64,000 nt of DNA, taken from positions 1 through 64,000 of the forward strand of contig NZ_JASHIZ010000002.1 in assembly GCF_030733425.1 (NCBI RefSeq), written 5' to 3'. Positions 36,795 to 46,330 of this stretch are shown piece by piece. The notes beneath the pieces are model-generated. The model searched no databases, was not told the origin of the DNA, and saw only the letters and a program-made list of their open reading frames with translations. The DNA is from Roseovarius sp. MMSF_3350. Its GTDB lineage: Bacteria; Pseudomonadota; Alphaproteobacteria; Rhodobacterales; Rhodobacteraceae. How positions within the stretch are numbered: the stretch's first letter is position 1; each line of letters starts with the position of its first letter. A program made the translations under genes and the position numbers.

Positions 36795-38027
36795 CTATTC
36801 CGCGGCGTGGCGCAGGCCCTTGGCGGCGTCTTCGCTGTAGAGGTAATCGCGCGTGAGCGGCACCGCGTCCTGCTGGCGCGACAGCTGGAACTGAAACACC
36901 ACCTGGCTGTTGTAGCGGAACGTCGCTTCGCAGGCGATGAGGTAGTAGCGCCACATGCGGCAGAAACGCTCGTCGTATAGTTCGCGGGCGCGGTCGATAT
37001 TGGCCATGAAGCGGTCGTACCAGTGGCGCAGGGTTTCCGCGTAATGCAGGCGCCAGACCTCGATATCGCAGGAATGCAGGTCGTTGACCTCGATCGCGCG
37101 GGTCGCCTCCGACAGGGCCGGGCAATAGCCGCCGGGGAAGATGTATTTCAGGATCCACGGGTTGGTGGTGCCGGGCGGATCGGTGTGGCCGATGGTATGG
37201 ATGAGGGCGACGCCATCCTCGGCTAGAAGGTCGTGCACATGGCGGAAATATTCGCGGTAATGCGGCACGCCGACATGTTCGAACATGCCGACCGACACGA
37301 TGCGATCGAATTTGCCGGTCACGGCGCGGTAATCCATCAGGTGGAACTGCACCTTGTCCGACAGGCCCGCCTCGGCCGCGCGGCGGGTGGCCAGCGCGTG
37401 CTGTTCCTCGGACAGGGTGACGCCCACGACCTCGGCGCCGTAATCGCGGGCCAGCGTCAGGGCCATGCCGCCCCAGCCGCAGCCGATGTCGAGCACGCGC
37501 ATGCCGGGCTTGAGCAGCAGCTTGCGGGCGATGTGGAGTTTCTTGGCCTCCTGCGCCTGTTCCAGCGTCATGTCGGGGCGGGCGAAATAGGCGCAGGAAT
37601 ACTGCCGGTCCTTGTCGAGGAAGAGGTCGTAGAGCTCGCCCGAGAGGTCGTAGTGATGGGCCACGTTCGCCTTCGACCGCTTGGCCGGGTTGAACTGGTT
37701 CAACCAGCGGCTGGCGTGGCGCATCAGGTCGAGCGGGCGGTGGAACCACGGGCTGCCCTGGCGGGCGATGTTGTCGACCGCGAGACTGAGAAAGCCGCGC
37801 AGGTCGTCGTTTTCGATGGTGAGCGTGCCATCCATGTAGCCTTCGCCCACGGCCAGTTCGGGCGACAGGATGATCTTGCGGGGCAGGGCCGGGTCGTGCA
37901 GCCTCAAGGCGACGGAAGGCGTGCCGCCGTCACCGTAGCGACGGGTCGTGCCGTCAGGATAGGTCAGGCTGAAATCGCCGTTACGAAACAGATGTGTGAC
38001 GAACACATCGAGCAGTTTGGACCACAT
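36795..38027 (-). CDS. cfa: Cyclopropane-fatty-acyl-phospholipid synthase
   Basis: Transfers a methylene group from S-adenosylmethionine to unsaturated phospholipid acyl chains. The 410-residue protein has an N-terminal lipid-binding part (FSLTYPDGTTRRYGDGGTPS, KIILSPELAVGEGYMDGTLT) and a SAM methyltransferase part: HHYDLSGELYDLFLDKDRQY with SCAYF, VLDIGCGWGGMALTLARDYG, GVTLSEEQHALATRR, VSVGMFEHVGVPHYREYF and FIFPGGY-like IFPGGYCPALSEA. It converges with the pabC-like gene (3 bases between stops) and is divergent from aspS. Confidence 0.93.
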   Translation of the reverse strand: MWSKLLDVFVTHLFRNGDFSLTYPDGTTRRYGDGGTPSVALRLHDPALPRKIILSPELAVGEGYMDGTLTIENDDLRGFLSLAVDNIARQGSPWFHRPLDLMRHASRWLNQFNPAKRSKANVAHHYDLSGELYDLFLDKDRQYSCAYFARPDMTLEQAQEAKKLHIARKLLLKPGMRVLDIGCGWGGMALTLARDYGAEVVGVTLSEEQHALATRRAAEAGLSDKVQFHLMDYRAVTGKFDRIVSVGMFEHVGVPHYREYFRHVHDLLAEDGVALIHTIGHTDPPGTTNPWILKYIFPGGYCPALSEATRAIEVNDLHSCDIEVWRLHYAETLRHWYDRFMANIDRARELYDERFCRMWRYYLIACEATFRYNSQVVFQFQLSRQQDAVPLTRDYLYSEDAAKGLRHAAE

Positions 38028-38293
38028 GGCGCACCCCGTTCTTTCCTGCGCCGCCCTAGGCGCATCTTCTGGTCTGAGACCTGCCGGTCTTGCGGTTTTC
38101 CCGCGTGTTTTCCGCTCGATAGCGTGAATCTTTGCCCAAAATTAACTTTCTGTAAATGTTTTCTGGTGGTGGATGGTTCCGCACGGGCGGGAAATAGCCT
38201 TGCAGGCCTTGACTTTGCCGCCCTGCCAAGGTGTATCGGCGCGAACCGAATTGCACGCGAAATGGGCAGTTTCAGCCGCCCGGAGAGGACCTC

Positions 38294-40072
38294 ATGCACG
38301 CATATCGCAGCCATACCTGCGCCGAGCTGACGAAATCGAACGTCGGGGACACCGTCCGCCTGTCGGGCTGGGTGCACCGGATCCGCGACCACGGCGGGGT
38401 GCTGTTCATCGACCTGCGCGACCATTACGGCGTGACGCAGGTGCTGTGCGATCCCGACAGCAAGGTGTTTTCCGAGGTCGAGAAACTGCGCAGCGAGTGG
38501 TGCATCCGCATCGACGGCGAGGTGAAGGCGCGGGATGAAAGCCTGGTGAACCCCAAGATCCCGACGGGCGAGATCGAGGTGTTCATCCGCGACATGGACG
38601 TGCTTGGCGCGTCCGGGGAACTGCCGCTGATCGTGTTCGGGGACCAGGAATATCCCGAGGAGACGCGGCTGCGCTATCGCTACCTGGACCTGCGGCGCGA
38701 GGCGATGCAGGAGAACATGAAGCTGCGCTCGGACGTGGTGGCCAGCATCCGGCGACGGATGTGGGACATTGGCTTTCGCGAGTACCAGACGCCGATCATC
38801 ACCGCGTCCAGTCCCGAGGGCGCGCGCGACTTCCTGGTGCCGAGCCGCCTGCATCCGGGCAAGTTCTATGCGCTGCCGCAGGCGCCGCAGCAGTTCAAGC
38901 AGCTGATCATGGTCTCGGGCTTTGACAAGTATTTCCAGATTGCGCCGTGCTTTCGCGACGAGGACCCGCGCGCGGACCGGTCGCCCACGGATTTCTACCA
39001 GCTGGACATGGAAATGTCGTTCGTCGAGCAGCAGGACGTGTTCGATACGATCCAGCCGGTGATCAAGGGCCTGTTCGAGGAGTTCGGCGGCGGCAAGGCG
39101 GTGGATCAGGAGTGGGAGCAGATCTCTTACCGTGACGCGGCGCTGTGGTATGGCACCGACAAGCCGGACCTGCGCAACCCGATCAAGATGCAGGACGTGA
39201 GCGAGCATTTCCGTGGTTCGGGCTTTGCCATTTTCGCCAAGCTGCTGGAGCAGGATGGCACGGAAATTCGCGCCATCCCGGCGCCGACGGGGGGCAGCCG
39301 CAAATTCTGTGACCGGATGAATGCGTTCGCCCAGAAAGAGGGCTTGCCGGGGATGGGGTATATCTTTTGGCGGGATCAGGGCGACGGGATGGAAGCCGCC
39401 GGGCCGCTGGCCAAGAATATCGGGCCGGAGCGCACCGAGGCCATTCGCGAGCAGCTGGGCCTTGGCGTGGGCGATGCGGCGTTCTTCCTCGGCGGCAAGC
39501 CGGCCGCGTTCGAGCGGGTGGCGGGCAAGGCGCGGGTGACGATCGGCGAGGAGCTGGGGCTGACGGACGAGAACCGCTTTGCCTTTGCGTGGATCGTGGA
39601 TTTCCCGATGTACGAGGCCGACGAGGAGTCGGGCGAGATCGACTTTTCGCACAACCCGTTCTCGATGCCGCAGGGCGGGATCGAGGCGCTGGAGGGCGAC
39701 CCGCTGAAGGTGCTGGGCTATCAGTACGACCTGAGCTGCAACGGCTATGAGTTGGTCAGTGGCGCGATCCGGAACCACAAGCTGGAGACGATGATCAAGG
39801 CGTTCGAGTTGGCGGGCTATGACGAGGCGGAAGTGCGCAAGCGGTTCGGCGGCATGGTCAACGCGTTCCAGTACGGCGCGCCGCCGCACGGGGGCTGTGC
39901 CGCGGGGATCGACCGGATCGTGATGCTGCTGGCGGATGAGCAGAATATCCGCGAGGTGATCATGTTCCCGATGAACCAGCGGGCCGAGGACCTGATGATG
40001 AACGCGCCGAGCGAGCCGGCGAGTGATCAGTTGATGGAGTTGGGTTTGCGGGTCTTGCCGCGCGAGGAATAG
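38294..40072 (+). CDS. aspS: Aspartyl-tRNA synthetase
   Basis: Charges tRNA(Asp). The 592 residues are a bacterial-type class II enzyme: N-terminal anticodon-binding OB-fold ([20 protein letters not shown]), motif 1 region ([20 protein letters not shown]), motif 2 ([20 protein letters not shown]), a GAD insertion domain (residues about 300-410) and motif 3 ([15 protein letters not shown]). The ATG at 38294 gives the family N-terminus [20 protein letters not shown] after GGAGAGGACCTC; an in-frame start further up is not needed. Whether it is discriminating for Asn-tRNA cannot be told here. Confidence 0.97.
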   Translation: MHAYRSHTCAELTKSNVGDTVRLSGWVHRIRDHGGVLFIDLRDHYGVTQVLCDPDSKVFSEVEKLRSEWCIRIDGEVKARDESLVNPKIPTGEIEVFIRDMDVLGASGELPLIVFGDQEYPEETRLRYRYLDLRREAMQENMKLRSDVVASIRRRMWDIGFREYQTPIITASSPEGARDFLVPSRLHPGKFYALPQAPQQFKQLIMVSGFDKYFQIAPCFRDEDPRADRSPTDFYQLDMEMSFVEQQDVFDTIQPVIKGLFEEFGGGKAVDQEWEQISYRDAALWYGTDKPDLRNPIKMQDVSEHFRGSGFAIFAKLLEQDGTEIRAIPAPTGGSRKFCDRMNAFAQKEGLPGMGYIFWRDQGDGMEAAGPLAKNIGPERTEAIREQLGLGVGDAAFFLGGKPAAFERVAGKARVTIGEELGLTDENRFAFAWIVDFPMYEADEESGEIDFSHNPFSMPQGGIEALEGDPLKVLGYQYDLSCNGYELVSGAIRNHKLETMIKAFELAGYDEAEVRKRFGGMVNAFQYGAPPHGGCAAGIDRIVMLLADEQNIREVIMFPMNQRAEDLMMNAPSEPASDQLMELGLRVLPREE

Positions 40073-40097
40073 ACCGGGAGGCATGAGGCGGGGGCGC

Positions 40098-40119
40098 GTG
40101 GGTTTCACCCACCCTACGG
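40098..40119 (+). repeat. Type A intergenic palindrome, copy 10
   Basis: GTGGGTTTCACCCAC then CCTACGG, between aspS and the opposing VOC gene. Confidence 0.75.
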
Positions 40120-40129
40120 AGTTCGAGAG

Positions 40130-40150
40130 GTCCCGGGTCAGGCCCGGGAC
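40130..40150. repeat. Type B intergenic palindrome, copy 4
   Basis: GTCCCGGG-tcagg-CCCGGGAC, 10 bases after type A copy 10. Same A-then-B order as at 6241-6288. Confidence 0.65.
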
Positions 40151-40181
40151 GGCGACAGGTAGGCGCGGCCGGGGGCGGTTT

Positions 40182-40619
40182 TCACCCCATTCCCTTGTCT
40201 TCCAGTTCCTGTCTGGCGCTTTGCGATTTCCTGAGGTCGAGGCCCATGCCACGCAGCACCGCGTCGGTCTTGGAAAACTGAAGGTCGGCATATTCCACCA
40301 CCTGGATGCGGTTGCCCCACGGGTCGCGCAGGTCTAGAAAATCGGTCTCCATCACCTCGGCCCCGGCGGCGCGGGCGAGATCGCGTACGCGGGATCGGTC
40401 GTCGACCACGAGGCCGAAATGGCGGTGTTCGTCGCGCGTCTGCGTCTTGCCTTCGAACAGGCCGATGAATTGGTCGCCCATGTCCAGAAAAACGTGACCC
40501 TCGCCCTGGCCGCGCAATTCGAAGTCGAAGATGGCGCGCCAGAAATTCAGCGCGGCGTGAAGGTCGCCGACTTCGAGCACGAGATGGTTGACGCCGACGA
40601 GGCGGGGTTTGTCCGGCAC
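40182..40619 (-). CDS. VOC-family (glyoxalase/dioxygenase superfamily) protein
   Basis: Metal-dependent VOC-fold protein of unknown substrate. The 145 residues show GVNHLVLEVGDLHAALNFWR in the first beta-alpha-beta-beta module and HRHFGLVVDDRSRVRDLARA, DLRDPWGNRIQVVEYADLQF in the second, with His and Glu positions expected for a metal site. The start is a GTG with AAGGAGG 5 bases upstream. The last 30 residues (ADAVLRGMGLDLRKSQSARQ-like) form a helical tail. It is followed downstream on the same strand by nothing before the repeats; the hemerythrin-like gene is upstream, 11 bases away, so the pair forms an operon. Confidence 0.8.
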   Translation of the reverse strand: MPDKPRLVGVNHLVLEVGDLHAALNFWRAIFDFELRGQGEGHVFLDMGDQFIGLFEGKTQTRDEHRHFGLVVDDRSRVRDLARAAGAEVMETDFLDLRDPWGNRIQVVEYADLQFSKTDAVLRGMGLDLRKSQSARQELEDKGMG

Positions 40620-40630
40620 GGCGGCCTCCT

Positions 40631-41107
40631 TCAGTCTTCCAGGCTGTCTTCGCGCTTTTCCTCGATCAGGCCGCGTTCCTTGGACTTGCGCTTTTCGAAA
40701 CGCTCGCCGTAGCCTTCGATCTCGTCCTCGGGGATCACCTCCTGCGCGCGGGCGAAAACCTCGTCTTCTTCCTCGTCCATGTGGTGCTCGTAATCGTGCT
40801 TCAGCGTCTTGAAGCGGGTGAGCCAGCCGGGTGACGCCATGTCGCCCTCGTTGAGTTCTTCCATGATATCGTCCATTTCCTGGTGCTCGTGCACCGAGTG
40901 GCGGGCGGAATCCTGGCCCCAGGTCTTGGTCATGAGCTTGGAATAGAAAGTCTCTTCTTCGGCTGCGGCGTGGGATTTTACGTCTTCGTAGAACGCGGCC
41001 CAAGCTTTCTGCCGGTCCTGGCTGTCTCCGGAGGTATCCTCGATCCGGGCCATCAGGTCGCGGTGGTTGTCGTGGTCGGCGCGAATGGTGTCGTAGATGC
41101 TGGGCAT
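40631..41107 (-). CDS. Hemerythrin-like (HHE) cation-binding protein
   Basis: Predicted four-helix di-iron protein of the hemerythrin HHE family, possibly for oxygen, nitric oxide or oxidative-stress sensing or scavenging. In 158 residues the metal-ligand pattern is visible: DHDNHRDLMARIED (first His pair), AEEETFYSKLM (Glu), HSVHEHQEMDDIMEELNEGD (His/Glu) and HDYEHHMDEEEDEVFARAQE (last His/Glu). The C-terminal 30 residues are very charged. The downstream VOC gene starts 11 bases later on the same strand. Confidence 0.85.
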   Translation of the reverse strand: MPSIYDTIRADHDNHRDLMARIEDTSGDSQDRQKAWAAFYEDVKSHAAAEEETFYSKLMTKTWGQDSARHSVHEHQEMDDIMEELNEGDMASPGWLTRFKTLKHDYEHHMDEEEDEVFARAQEVIPEDEIEGYGERFEKRKSKERGLIEEKREDSLED

Positions 41108-41288
41108 GGCTGGACCTTTCGGGTTGGCTGTCTGCGGCCAACGCGCCGGGCGTCGCGGCGGTTCCGTTGGGGCGGCGGTGGCATTCCGCCGAGGCGGGGG
41201 ACGGGCGCACGCGGGCAGGTGACGTGGCGCGAGACGCGCCCCATATGATGTGCGATGATGGAGCCGCCCGACGAACGAAAGGTGCCCG

Positions 41289-42671
41289 ATGCCGTTTGAC
41301 CCCGCCCGTGCCGCGATCCGGTTTGGTTGCGGCCTTTCGCCCGCGATTCCGGCACCAGAGAGCGTGAACGCGATGCTGGAGGCGCTGGCGGGGCCGGACC
41401 GGGCAGCGGAGCGGTTTCCCGCCGCCGGGTTCGAGGCGGTGCGCGAGGCTCATGTGGCTGTTACCGAGGCCCGGCGCCGCATCCGAAATGGCAAGAGCGA
41501 GGCCGAGCGCGAGGCGGCGCTGAAAGATCGGCAGGACGCAACCCGCGAGTTGAGGCGCGATGCGGTGGGCTGGTTCGGCCAGACGCTGATGCGGCGGGTC
41601 AAGACCGAGGACGGCTTTCGCGAGAGGCTGGTTGGATTCTGGGCCGATCATTTCACCGCGCAAGGACCGGGCGGGGCGCTGCGCTTTGGCTACGCGGGAT
41701 ATGTCGAGGACGCGATCCGGCCGCATGTGGGCGGGCGTTTCTCCGACATGCTGAAAGCGGCGGTGACGCATCCGCTGATGCTGATCTATCTCAACCAGAC
41801 GCAGTCGGTCGGGCCGGGCAGCGCGGTCGTCACGCGGCGCGGCAAGAAGCTGGGGCTGAACGAGAACCTGGCGCGAGAGTTGCTGGAGTTGCACACGTTG
41901 GGCGTGGGTGGACCGTATGACCAGTCAGATGTGCGCGACCTGGCGAAACTGCTGACCGGGCTTGCCTATCTGCGGCGCAAGGGGTTCGTTTATCGCGCGG
42001 GCCATGCCGAGCCGGGGCCGCTGGCGTTCATGGGCCGGCGCTATGGCGACAAGGTGCCGGAGCTTGGCCGCGTGATGGCGGTGCTGGAGGACCTGGCCGC
42101 CCATCCGGCGACGGCGGCGCATCTGGCGCGGAAGATGGCGGTGCATTTCACCGGCGACGCGCCCGATGCGGGCCTTGTCGATGCGATGGCGCAGGCGTTT
42201 CGCGCGTCGGACGGACGGCTGCCGGCGATGTATGCGGCGATGCTGGAGCATCCGGCGGCCTGGGCCGAGGACGGGGGCAATGTGAAGCAACCGCTTGATT
42301 TCATGGCCTCCAGCCTGCGGGCGCTGGATGTTTCCGAGCGTCATCTTTCTTTGAAATACAGGGCGGTGAGCCGCTATTTCCTGAATCCGCTGATCCTGAT
42401 GGGCCAGTCCTGGGGCGCGCCGCCGGGACCGGACGGGTTTCCCGAGGACGATGCCGCATGGATCACGCCGCAGCGCATGGCGGCGCGGCTACAATGGGGC
42501 ATGACGGTGCCGTTCCGCCTGATGCGGACGTTGCCGGACCCGCGCGACTTTGTCGAGGTCGCGCTGGGGCCCGGGGCGCCGGAGCCGGTGCGATTTGCCG
42601 CGCGGGCGGCCGAGACGCGGGCCGAGGGCGTGGGACTGGTGCTGGCCTCGCCGGCGTTCCAGAGGATGTAG
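41289..42671 (+). CDS. DUF1800 family protein
   Basis: Member of a family of unknown function that usually sits beside DUF1501. The 460-residue protein has the family landmarks RERLVGFWADHFTAQ, HPLMLIYLNQTQSVGPGS, NENLARELLELHTLGVGG and AAHLARKMAVHFTGDAPD. No clear cleavable signal peptide is visible. ACGAAAGGTGCCCG precedes the ATG. It is followed after 16 bases by the DUF1501 gene, as in other genomes. Confidence 0.88.
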   Translation: MPFDPARAAIRFGCGLSPAIPAPESVNAMLEALAGPDRAAERFPAAGFEAVREAHVAVTEARRRIRNGKSEAEREAALKDRQDATRELRRDAVGWFGQTLMRRVKTEDGFRERLVGFWADHFTAQGPGGALRFGYAGYVEDAIRPHVGGRFSDMLKAAVTHPLMLIYLNQTQSVGPGSAVVTRRGKKLGLNENLARELLELHTLGVGGPYDQSDVRDLAKLLTGLAYLRRKGFVYRAGHAEPGPLAFMGRRYGDKVPELGRVMAVLEDLAAHPATAAHLARKMAVHFTGDAPDAGLVDAMAQAFRASDGRLPAMYAAMLEHPAAWAEDGGNVKQPLDFMASSLRALDVSERHLSLKYRAVSRYFLNPLILMGQSWGAPPGPDGFPEDDAAWITPQRMAARLQWGMTVPFRLMRTLPDPRDFVEVALGPGAPEPVRFAARAAETRAEGVGLVLASPAFQRM

Positions 42672-42687
42672 CAGGGAAGATGTGAGC

Positions 42688-43914
42688 ATGACCGACAGAT
42701 CGCGACGCTACTTTCTGGGACGGAGCCTGGCGCTTGGGTGCTCGCTGGCCGCCAGCCCGCTGGTGACGCCGGTGACCATGGCCAGCGCGCCGTGGGACAC
42801 GCGGCTGGTGGTGATCATTCTACGCGGCGCGATGGACGGGCTGGACGTGGTGCGCCCGGTGGGCGACCCGGGCCTTGCGGCGTTGCGCGGCGGCGCCGGG
42901 GCGCCCGGCGGGCACGCGCTGGACGGCATCTTCGCGCTGCACCCCGACCTGTCCGGGCTGATGCCGCTTTGGCAAAAGGGAGAGCTGGGCTTCGTGCACG
43001 CGGTCTCGACGCCCTATCGCGACAAGCGCAGCCATTTCGACGGGCAGGACATCCTGGAGGCCGGGACGGGGCAGGGCTTGCCGGGCCGTGACCGTGACGG
43101 ATGGCTGAACCGGATGCTGCAGACGATCCCGGGAATCACCGCCGAGACGGCCTATGCGGTCGGGCGCGAGGACATGCTGATTCTGACGGGTGACGCGCCG
43201 GTGGCGAACTGGTCGCCCGACGCGGCGCTGGCGCTGAGTTCCCAGGCGCAGCGTCTGCTGGAAAGCGTGATGCATGACGACCCGCTGTTCCGCGACACGC
43301 TGGCGGAGGCGATCGCCCTGTCGCAGTCGGACCTGATGGAGGCGGCCGGGGGCAACCCGCTCGACGCGGGCGACATGATGAACGCGATGCAGGACAATAT
43401 GCGCCCGACCCGGGACCGCGAGCGCGTGGGCAGCGTCGCGCGTTTTGCCGCCGAGCGGCTGCGGGGCGACAGCCGGATCGCGGCGTTCTCGCTCAATGGG
43501 TTCGACACCCACGCGCACCAGGAGCGGACCTTGCCTCGCGCGCTGGCCCCGTTGCAGGAGGCGGTGCTGACCCTGCGCGAGGGCCTTGGCGATGTCTGGG
43601 GCAAGACGGCGGTGCTGGCGATGACGGAATTCGGGCGTACGGCGCGGCTCAACGGCAGCGGGGGGACCGATCACGGCACGGCGGGGGCTATGCTGCTGGC
43701 GGGCGGGGCCATTCGCGGCGGACGGGTCCTGGGCGACTGGCCCGGGCTGGCGGAGGCGGACCTGTACCAGCGCCGCGACCTGATGCCGACGCGGGACGTG
43801 CGGGCCATCGCGGGCTGGGCGATGCGCGACCTTTTCGGGGTCGACCGGGCGCTGGTGGAGGGCACTATTTTTCCGGGTCTCGAGCTGGGACCCGATCCGA
43901 AGCTGATCCTGTAA
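42688..43914 (+). CDS. DUF1501 family protein, probably Tat-exported
   Basis: DUF1501 proteins resemble the alkaline-phosphatase/sulfatase superfamily, but no substrate is established. The 408 residues start with a Tat-like signal (RSRRYFLGRSLALGCSLAAS). Family features are LVVIILRGAMDGLDVVRPVG, HPDLSGLMPLWQKGELGFVH, FDGQDILEAGTG, LNGFDTHAHQERTLPRALAP and AMTEFGRTARLNGSGGTDHG. The ATG at 42688 places the signal at the N-terminus. It forms an operon with the DUF1800 gene, so the two proteins probably work together outside the cytoplasm. Confidence 0.88.
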   Translation: MTDRSRRYFLGRSLALGCSLAASPLVTPVTMASAPWDTRLVVIILRGAMDGLDVVRPVGDPGLAALRGGAGAPGGHALDGIFALHPDLSGLMPLWQKGELGFVHAVSTPYRDKRSHFDGQDILEAGTGQGLPGRDRDGWLNRMLQTIPGITAETAYAVGREDMLILTGDAPVANWSPDAALALSSQAQRLLESVMHDDPLFRDTLAEAIALSQSDLMEAAGGNPLDAGDMMNAMQDNMRPTRDRERVGSVARFAAERLRGDSRIAAFSLNGFDTHAHQERTLPRALAPLQEAVLTLREGLGDVWGKTAVLAMTEFGRTARLNGSGGTDHGTAGAMLLAGGAIRGGRVLGDWPGLAEADLYQRRDLMPTRDVRAIAGWAMRDLFGVDRALVEGTIFPGLELGPDPKLIL

Positions 43915-43975
43915 GGTTTCGCTTTCCTCCGCGTGGTTTGTCTGCCTATTGTCCGGCGGAAACCAAGAGGCGCAG

Positions 43976-44695
43976 ATGTCGGACGACCGCCCGGTAGGGC
44001 CGAAAATCCCAGATTGGACCGAACCGCCGGTGCCGGACATGGCGCCGCTGGAAGGTCGGTACGTGCGGCTGGAGGCGCTGGATGCGGACCGGCACGCCGC
44101 GATCCTGTTCAAGGCCTTCGACGGGCATGACCATGTATGGGATTACATGCCGGTGGGACCCTTCGCCTCGGCGGCGCAGTTCCATCGCTGGATGCGGGAC
44201 GAAACGGCGAAGGACACGATCCTGTTCTACGCGATATACGACAAGGACAAGGGCGCCTATGGCGGCTTCGCGTCCTACCTGCGGATCAAGCCCGCATCGG
44301 GGTCGATCGAGGTGGGTTTCATCGCCATGGCGCCGCAGCTTCAGCGGACGCGGGCGGCGACCGAGGCGATGTATCTGATGATGCGGTGGGCCTTCGACGC
44401 CGGCTACCGCCGGTACGAGTGGAAGTGCGATGCGCTGAACATGCCCTCGCGGCGGGCGGCGCAACGCTTCGGCTTTACCTTCGAAGGGGTGTTCGTGCAG
44501 GCCACCGTGGTCAAGGGCCGCAACCGCGATACCGCGTGGTTTGCGGTGATCGACAAGGACTGGCCGGCACTGCTGGAAGCCTACCAATTCTGGCTGGCGC
44601 CGGAGAATTTTGACGAAGCGGGCCGGCAGGTGGAGCGGCTTGCGGACCTGACACGGCTTGTGCGCCGGGGCAGCGACCCGGCGCAGGACGGCTGA
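43976..44695 (+). CDS. GNAT-family acetyltransferase
   Basis: RimJ/RimL-like N-acetyltransferase with unknown acceptor. The 239-residue protein has GRYVRLEALDADRHAAILFK, DHVWDYMPVGPFASAAQFHR, the acetyl-CoA part EVGFIAMAPQLQRTRAATEA with MYLMMRWAFDAGYRRYEWKC, and ALNMPSRRAAQRFGFTFEGV as in ribosomal-protein or amino-acid acetyltransferases. A Met 9 codons upstream is also in frame; the chosen ATG follows GAGGCGCAG. It lies 61 bases after the DUF1501 gene. Confidence 0.85.
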   Translation: MSDDRPVGPKIPDWTEPPVPDMAPLEGRYVRLEALDADRHAAILFKAFDGHDHVWDYMPVGPFASAAQFHRWMRDETAKDTILFYAIYDKDKGAYGGFASYLRIKPASGSIEVGFIAMAPQLQRTRAATEAMYLMMRWAFDAGYRRYEWKCDALNMPSRRAAQRFGFTFEGVFVQATVVKGRNRDTAWFAVIDKDWPALLEAYQFWLAPENFDEAGRQVERLADLTRLVRRGSDPAQDG

Positions 44696-44721
44696 GGCGC
44701 CTCGGCCCCGCGGACCCTTTA

Positions 44722-45438
44722 TCAGATGGCGACGTGGCGGGTGATTCGCTCCTGCACCATGTTCATCAGCGCGTTGACGCTGGCATTTGGGGTGCGCCCG
44801 CGGGCGCGTGCCGTGGCCAGATCGGCCGCGGCCTGGACCAGAGCGGTATCGCGGGCCGAGCGGGCGACGCCGTCGAGGAACTGCGCCACGTAATCCAGCA
44901 CAGGGCCATCGCGGCTGTCGTCTAGCAGGCTGGCGACGTGGTTCATGTCGTCCCGATAGGCCATCGGGTCGGGCGTGATGCGGGCTTGCGACAAGGCCCG
45001 GGGGCCGGAGGGGCGATAGGTTTCGGGCAAGGCCGACAGCACGCCCTGCTGAAAGGCGGCGAGGCTGTCGAGCGGTTTGTCCAGAAAGCCGTCCGCGCCG
45101 GCGTTGATCGCCTCGGAGGCCATGTCGGTATTGCCGCTGAGCCCCAGAAGGCCGGTGACGCGCGGAATGGCGGAAGAGAGTTCCGCGATGAGGTCGAGCC
45201 CGGAGCCGTCGGGCAGGCCGAGGTCGACAATGACCACGGACGGGCGATAGACCGTCAAATGCCGTCGCGCCGAGCGCAGGCAATCGGCCCGCCGGATGCG
45301 CGCCCCGCTGTGCAGGCACATCAGGCGCATCGCCTCGCAGGCGTAGCGGCTGTCCTCGACCACGAGGATGGTCAGGCCCAGAAGCGGGCGACGCGCGGTC
45401 GGCGTCTTGGTAAGTGTGAGGCTGTCATTGTCATCCAT
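44722..45438 (-). CDS. Response regulator with helical C-terminal domain
   Basis: Two-component receiver protein of 238 residues. Receiver motifs are ILVVEDSRYACEAMRLMCLH, the phospho-Asp in VVIVDLGLPDGSGLDLIAEL, LLGLSGNTDMASEAINAGAD and FLDKPLDSLAAFQQ with the conserved Lys. The last 110 residues are helical with no DNA-binding motif that I recognise, so output may be by protein interaction. The ATG at 45438 follows GGAG; a GTG 7 codons upstream has no such site. It converges with the GNAT gene and no kinase is nearby. Confidence 0.82.
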   Translation of the reverse strand: MDDNDSLTLTKTPTARRPLLGLTILVVEDSRYACEAMRLMCLHSGARIRRADCLRSARRHLTVYRPSVVIVDLGLPDGSGLDLIAELSSAIPRVTGLLGLSGNTDMASEAINAGADGFLDKPLDSLAAFQQGVLSALPETYRPSGPRALSQARITPDPMAYRDDMNHVASLLDDSRDGPVLDYVAQFLDGVARSARDTALVQAAADLATARARGRTPNASVNALMNMVQERITRHVAI

Positions 45439-45621
45439 TGTGCTGCTCCATTCCGGCACCAGGTGATGTGAAGCTAGGCAGGGTTGGCTAACGAAGGGTT
45501 AAGCGGTCGGTGAAAATCTTCCGGATCGCGCGATTTTGCGGGTTGCGTCGGCGTGTCGCTTGCCCCCGGCGCATGTGCGGCCCATAACGTGGTCCAGCAG
45601 TATCAGACCAAGGAGAGCGCC

Positions 45622-46026
45622 ATGATCGGACGCCTGAACCACGTGGCCATTGCCGTGCCCGACCTCGAGGCGGCGGCGGACCAGTATCGCACCGCGCTGG
45701 GTGCCAATGTGGGCGCGCCGCAGGACGAGCCGGACCACGGCGTGACGGTGATTTTCATCGAGTTGCCCAACACCAAGATCGAGCTGCTGTATCCCCTGGG
45801 TGAGGACAGCCCGATCAACGGGTTTCTCGAAAAGAACCCGGCGGGCGGCATTCACCATGTCTGTTACGAGGTCGAGGACATCATCGCGGCCCGCGACCAT
45901 CTGAAGGACAGCGGCGCGCGGGTGCTGGGCAGTGGCGAGCCCAAGATCGGGGCGCATGGCAAGCCGGTGCTGTTCCTGCATCCCAAGGATTTCAACGGCT
46001 GCCTTGTCGAGCTGGAGGAGGTCTGA
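45622..46026 (+). CDS. mce: Methylmalonyl-CoA epimerase
   Basis: Interconverts (R)- and (S)-methylmalonyl-CoA in propionyl-CoA use and, in many Rhodobacteraceae, in the ethylmalonyl-CoA pathway. The 134-residue VOC-fold protein shows IGRLNHVAIAVPDLEAAADQ, HGVTVIFIELPNTKIELLYP, GGIHHVCYEVEDIIAARDHL and PVLFLHPKDFNGCLVELEEV, with His and Glu metal ligands. AAGGAGAGCGCC sets the start at 45622. Its TGA overlaps the DUF1467 ATG. Confidence 0.93.
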   Translation: MIGRLNHVAIAVPDLEAAADQYRTALGANVGAPQDEPDHGVTVIFIELPNTKIELLYPLGEDSPINGFLEKNPAGGIHHVCYEVEDIIAARDHLKDSGARVLGSGEPKIGAHGKPVLFLHPKDFNGCLVELEEV

Positions 46027-46304
46027 TGAGCATCGCGTCTGGCATCGTCCTGTTTCTGGTGATCTGGTTCATGACCTTCCTGATCGCGCTGCCCATCCGC
46101 ATCCAGACGCAAGGTGAAGCGGGCACGACCGTGGAAGGCACGCACAAGGGCTCGCCCGAACAGCATTTCCTGCGCAAGAAGGTCATCATCGTGACGATCG
46201 TCTCGACCGTGCTGTGGGCCGTGGCGGCCTATGTCATCCTGGGCGGGGTGATCACGGTGGAAGACATCGATTTCTTCGGCACCATGTCTGGGGCGCGGAA
46301 CTGA
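46026..46304 (+). CDS. DUF1467 family membrane protein
   Basis: Small inner-membrane protein, function unknown. In 92 residues there are two membrane segments (SGIVLFLVIWFMTFLIALPI and KVIIVTIVSTVLWAVAAYVI) with IRIQTQGEAGTTVEGTHKGS and PEQHFLRKK between them, the DUF1467 pattern. The TGATG overlap with mce implies translational coupling. This pairing with mce recurs in related bacteria as far as I know, which hints at a link to methylmalonyl-CoA metabolism. Confidence 0.85.
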   Translation: MSIASGIVLFLVIWFMTFLIALPIRIQTQGEAGTTVEGTHKGSPEQHFLRKKVIIVTIVSTVLWAVAAYVILGGVITVEDIDFFGTMSGARN

Positions 46305-46330
46305 GCGTCTCGGACATGCGGTTCAAGGGC

